Positions 60,097 to 64,000 of a stretch of 64,000 bases of DNA are shown here, in pieces. This DNA comes from Rutidosis leptorrhynchoides. Its lineage: Eukaryota > Streptophyta > Magnoliopsida > Asterales > Asteraceae. The first letter of the stretch is position 1. Every line of letters begins with the position of its first letter. A program made the translations under genes and the position numbers. Location of the stretch: NCBI RefSeq assembly GCF_046630445.1, contig NC_092333.1, positions 336,485,501 through 336,549,500 of the forward strand, written 5' to 3'. The notes under the pieces are model-generated. The model saw only the letters and a program-made list of their open reading frames with translations. It made no database searches and was not told where the DNA came from.

Positions 60097-60291
60097 TTAA
60101 CATGACTTCGGAGCAAGATTTTCTCTAAAGATTTCATCGGTTCCAGAATTACCTGGATTCTTTGAATATAGGGTTTGGTCCTTGTATTTGTTCTTGGTCT
60201 CTTTCATGATTAGCTCAATCCGTTTTTCAGTATCAAATTTTCTATCGAGCGTTCCCGACACTCCATTCTTTATCATCAAACTCTTGGCCAT
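60097..60291 (-). pseudogene. LARD ORF2 (sense), LARD-2 copy
   Basis: 64 codons: MAKSLMIKNGVSGTLDRKFD, TEKRIELIMKETKNKYKDQT, then YSKNPGNSG and LAPKSC. Upstream in the same frame MAALNAEETVKL is followed by two stops, so the frame was longer. Compare LARD-1 23986-24132. Charged and helical, no recognised family. Confidence 0.5.
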
Positions 60292-60415
60292 TTAGGCCAT
60301 CTACAATTTTACTGTTTCCTCTGCATTTAATGCAGCCATATCTGAATCGTCGGTTATCAATCCGAGGTGGTTTCAAGGGAATTGTGTTTTTAGATGATTA
60401 AAGGCTGATGGTAAT

Positions 60416-60541
60416 ATGGTGGAATATAAAAGGTTCCCCGGTAACAATAAAAAAAACACGCATATATATCAAGGTTATAATAAGGTTGTTTCGAATGAAA
60501 AGTCGAAGTTGACTTGTTGGAGCTGTGACAAAATTGGCTAA
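60416..60541 (+). pseudogene. Antisense zinc-knuckle-like ORF in LARD-2
   Basis: MVEYKRFPGNN then VSNEKSKLTCWSCDKIG stops at TAA 60539-60541, right where the knuckle His would follow. It aligns with the minus-strand frame 23689-23453 of LARD-1. Confidence 0.5.
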
Positions 60542-61057
60542 TTTGAAAAGGGATTGAAAGGTTATTTTTTTTTGGTAATAACAACTCCTAAAAGGTTAGC
60601 ACAGATACGTTTTAAACATTTACTCAGGTTCTGAGTGTTTTCAGGTGCATAACTATATGCATCAATCTTTTCTTCCGTAGATGAAGTGTGGTTGGTCCAT
60701 CCTCTCGATTGAAGTGTTTTTAAGAATTATGAAATGTTTGAATGCAGATTGGAATCGTCAAGGTACAAATGAGGTTTAAGATGGAATCAAGTGGCAGACT
60801 TGAAGAATTGTTTAGTTTCATATGTTATAATCAATATTTTAATTCATTTTAATTGTCCAATATTTTCTTCATTATGCCACTTGTTGGATTCTGATAAGTC
60901 AAAATCCAAATATGAAATCGAATAAAAAATGGTTATTCTGTGGTGAACGGATTCATATATCTGTGGTTGTTTATAGGATAGTAAATGACCGTTGAATCAG
61001 ATTCGAAGAATGTACATTGTAACTTATTAATGTGAAATCTAAATATTCCTCGGGTAT

Positions 61058-61073
61058 TACCTACCCGTTAAAA
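61058..61073 (-). other. Internal copy of the polypurine tract in LARD-2
   Basis: On the minus strand TTTTAACGGGTAGGTA, identical in core to the 3' tract at 58899-58914 and to the internal tract of LARD-1 at 22458. Confidence 0.6.
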
Positions 61074-61455
61074 TGTTTTCACCATTAACAGTTTGTACAA
61101 AAGAATTTTTAACTACAATCTTTAAGAAAACATATATACATATATATTTTCTTCAGATGTAATCATGGATTTAATGAGTTAATATGATATTAAACTCATA
61201 TGATTTTCGGTTTGAGTTAGAATAAGTAATCTTTAAAACTTTTAGAAACCACATATTCTTCACAGAATATTTATTCTTCACAGAATATTTTTTCAATGAA
61301 GTTATGGATCAATACTTTATCGTTAACTATTAGGAACCACATATTCTTTGTAGAATATTTCTTCAATGAAGTTATGGATCAATACTTCATCGTTCATTAT
61401 TGTTGGTACTCCTTGGTATATATGGTGCGTATGATGTTGATGTTCGAGGTACAGA

Positions 61456-61935
61456 TTATAATGGTGAGGTATGGGATGCAGATATTGCTGTTGTTGGTGG
61501 TGATGGTACTGTTGATGTTGCTGAAGCTGGTAAGTTTTGCACCATATTCTCCAAATTGATTACTCAAGTGCAAAGTTCGTTGACTTCTTCTATTACATCG
61601 GGATGATTGGCGGTTGGAACCAGCGAATGAATAAGATTTTGAATTTGAGATAGTATATAACCGTGATGAGATATTCTGGAAATGAGAGAGAAAATGGTAT
61701 TACGAACAGGTTCGCCGGTAAGTGCTTCAGGTTCTTCATCAAGAGGTGAATTCGGTTGGTGGAAAGGATCAACTTATTCTCGTCTTCATTGATTAAGTTA
61801 ACTACGGACCCATCCCCAATACATACATAATTAATGATGGCTGATTGGTTGATCCATTCTGGTTACACTGCTTTCGGAGCTTGAGTGGAAATTCATATCG
61901 GAATCCAAGGAACTTGAACTGGTTGCAGAATTCAT
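61456..61935 (-). pseudogene. LARD ORF1 (sense), LARD-2 copy
   Basis: It starts MNSATSSSSLDSDMNFHSSS, stops after QPISHH, then reads on in another frame: EEPEALTGEPVRNTIFSLIS, EVNELCTWVINLENMVQNLP and a T/P/S-rich tail to TAA 61456-61458. The conserved Ser-rich head and coiled-coil-like middle match LARD-1 21692-22224. It is preceded by a duplicated zone of about 75 bases (61251-61402) on the + strand side. Function unknown. Confidence 0.5.
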
Positions 61936-62332
61936 CTTGCACGGTTATATAAAGGAATTTTTGATATGAAATGATTTTCGGATATCGGATGATATTCTAA
62001 TTACATCAACTATCTGTATATAGTATAGAAGATCCCGTAGATTACGGAGGGAATTGAGGAAACGTGTCAGACAAGGTTTAATGTGATGGAATATGAATTT
62101 GTCTGTACACCATCAATGCAATAATTGCAATAAGACGTGTCGAGACTGAAAATGATAGGTAGATATTTTTTGACAAAGAATGATAAGCAAAACTTTTAAC
62201 ATGCAGACCAGGTTCAAGTCAAGACATATTAATATATCCTAATAATTATTAGGTCGAAGTCCAGACTCATTAATGCATCCTAACAACTACTAGTTAGACA
62301 CACTAATGCAAGACCTGGTTCACTAAGACCAC

Positions 62333-62346
62333 TGCTCTGATACAAC
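62333..62346 (-). other. Primer-binding site of LARD-2
   Basis: On the minus strand the LTR end CACTACA is followed by GGTTGTATCAGAGCAG; TGTATCAGAGC differs by one base from the site of LARD-1. Confidence 0.75.
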
Positions 62347-62347
62347 C

Positions 62348-64000
<1,653 letters not shown>

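Overview
This 64 kb window looks like a stretch of nuclear DNA from a large-genome eudicot. It has GT-AG introns, plant L1-type LINE, Helitron and Ty3/gypsy chromovirus remains, plant B3-domain genes and very AT-rich spacer. The style of the LTRs (ends of the TGTAACGACCC / TGTGACGACCC kind, tRNA-Met primer site TGGTATCAGAGC) makes Asteraceae my best guess; that part is inference. Almost everything is transposable element. Only one host-type gene (52204-53648, + strand, two exons, probably plastid-targeted, function unknown) appears intact.

Left part (1-5487). The window opens in the last codons of a Ty3/gypsy polyprotein (2-88). An antisense two-exon pseudogene (686-1910), a polypurine tract and a putative 460-bp 3' LTR (2239-2698) follow, which is the layout of a Tat-lineage element. 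Next come an exon of an M14 zinc carboxypeptidase (2815-2941), a 5'-truncated LINE bounded by a 17-bp target-site duplication (3465-4757), and an exon piece of a UPL-type HECT ubiquitin ligase (5158-5280).

Nested block (5488-34749). A truncated LTR (5488 to about 9230) ends in AT microsatellites that hold three fold-back elements with telomere-like cores. The third fold-back is split by a 23.4-kb Tekay-like chromovirus ('element 2', 10898-34305, target duplication TGAAG). Its RNase H is in turn split by an 11.9-kb non-autonomous LTR element ('LARD-1', 17473-29379, target duplication GTTGA). Element 2 lacks gag and protease, and its pol carries one frameshift and four in-frame stops.

Middle part (30860-52000). 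The 3' end of element 2 and its flank are tandemly duplicated (about 4.74 kb; 30860-35596 and 35603-40342). Minus-strand Helitron pieces follow: a terminus, helicase C-termini in both orientations, and a Rep N-terminal fragment. Beyond them lie two divergent, homologous, decayed three-B3-domain genes (42625-44054 minus; 48301-49776 plus) with a solo LTR between them (45334-47879, target duplication TTATA), and an OB-fold/RPA-like gene remnant (50407-51371 minus).

Right part (54549-64000). A second copy of the LARD family ('LARD-2') lies on the minus strand and runs off the window. Comparing LARD-1 with LARD-2 gives the most interesting signal. Both carry the same ordered set of features: primer site, a decayed sense ORF, an internal copy of the polypurine tract, an antisense zinc-knuckle-like ORF, a short sense ORF, a long hairpin, an antisense two-membrane-segment micro-ORF with its own TATA box, and the 3' polypurine tract. 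The hairpin and leader resemble those of element 2, which suggests trans-mobilisation by chromoviruses of that type.
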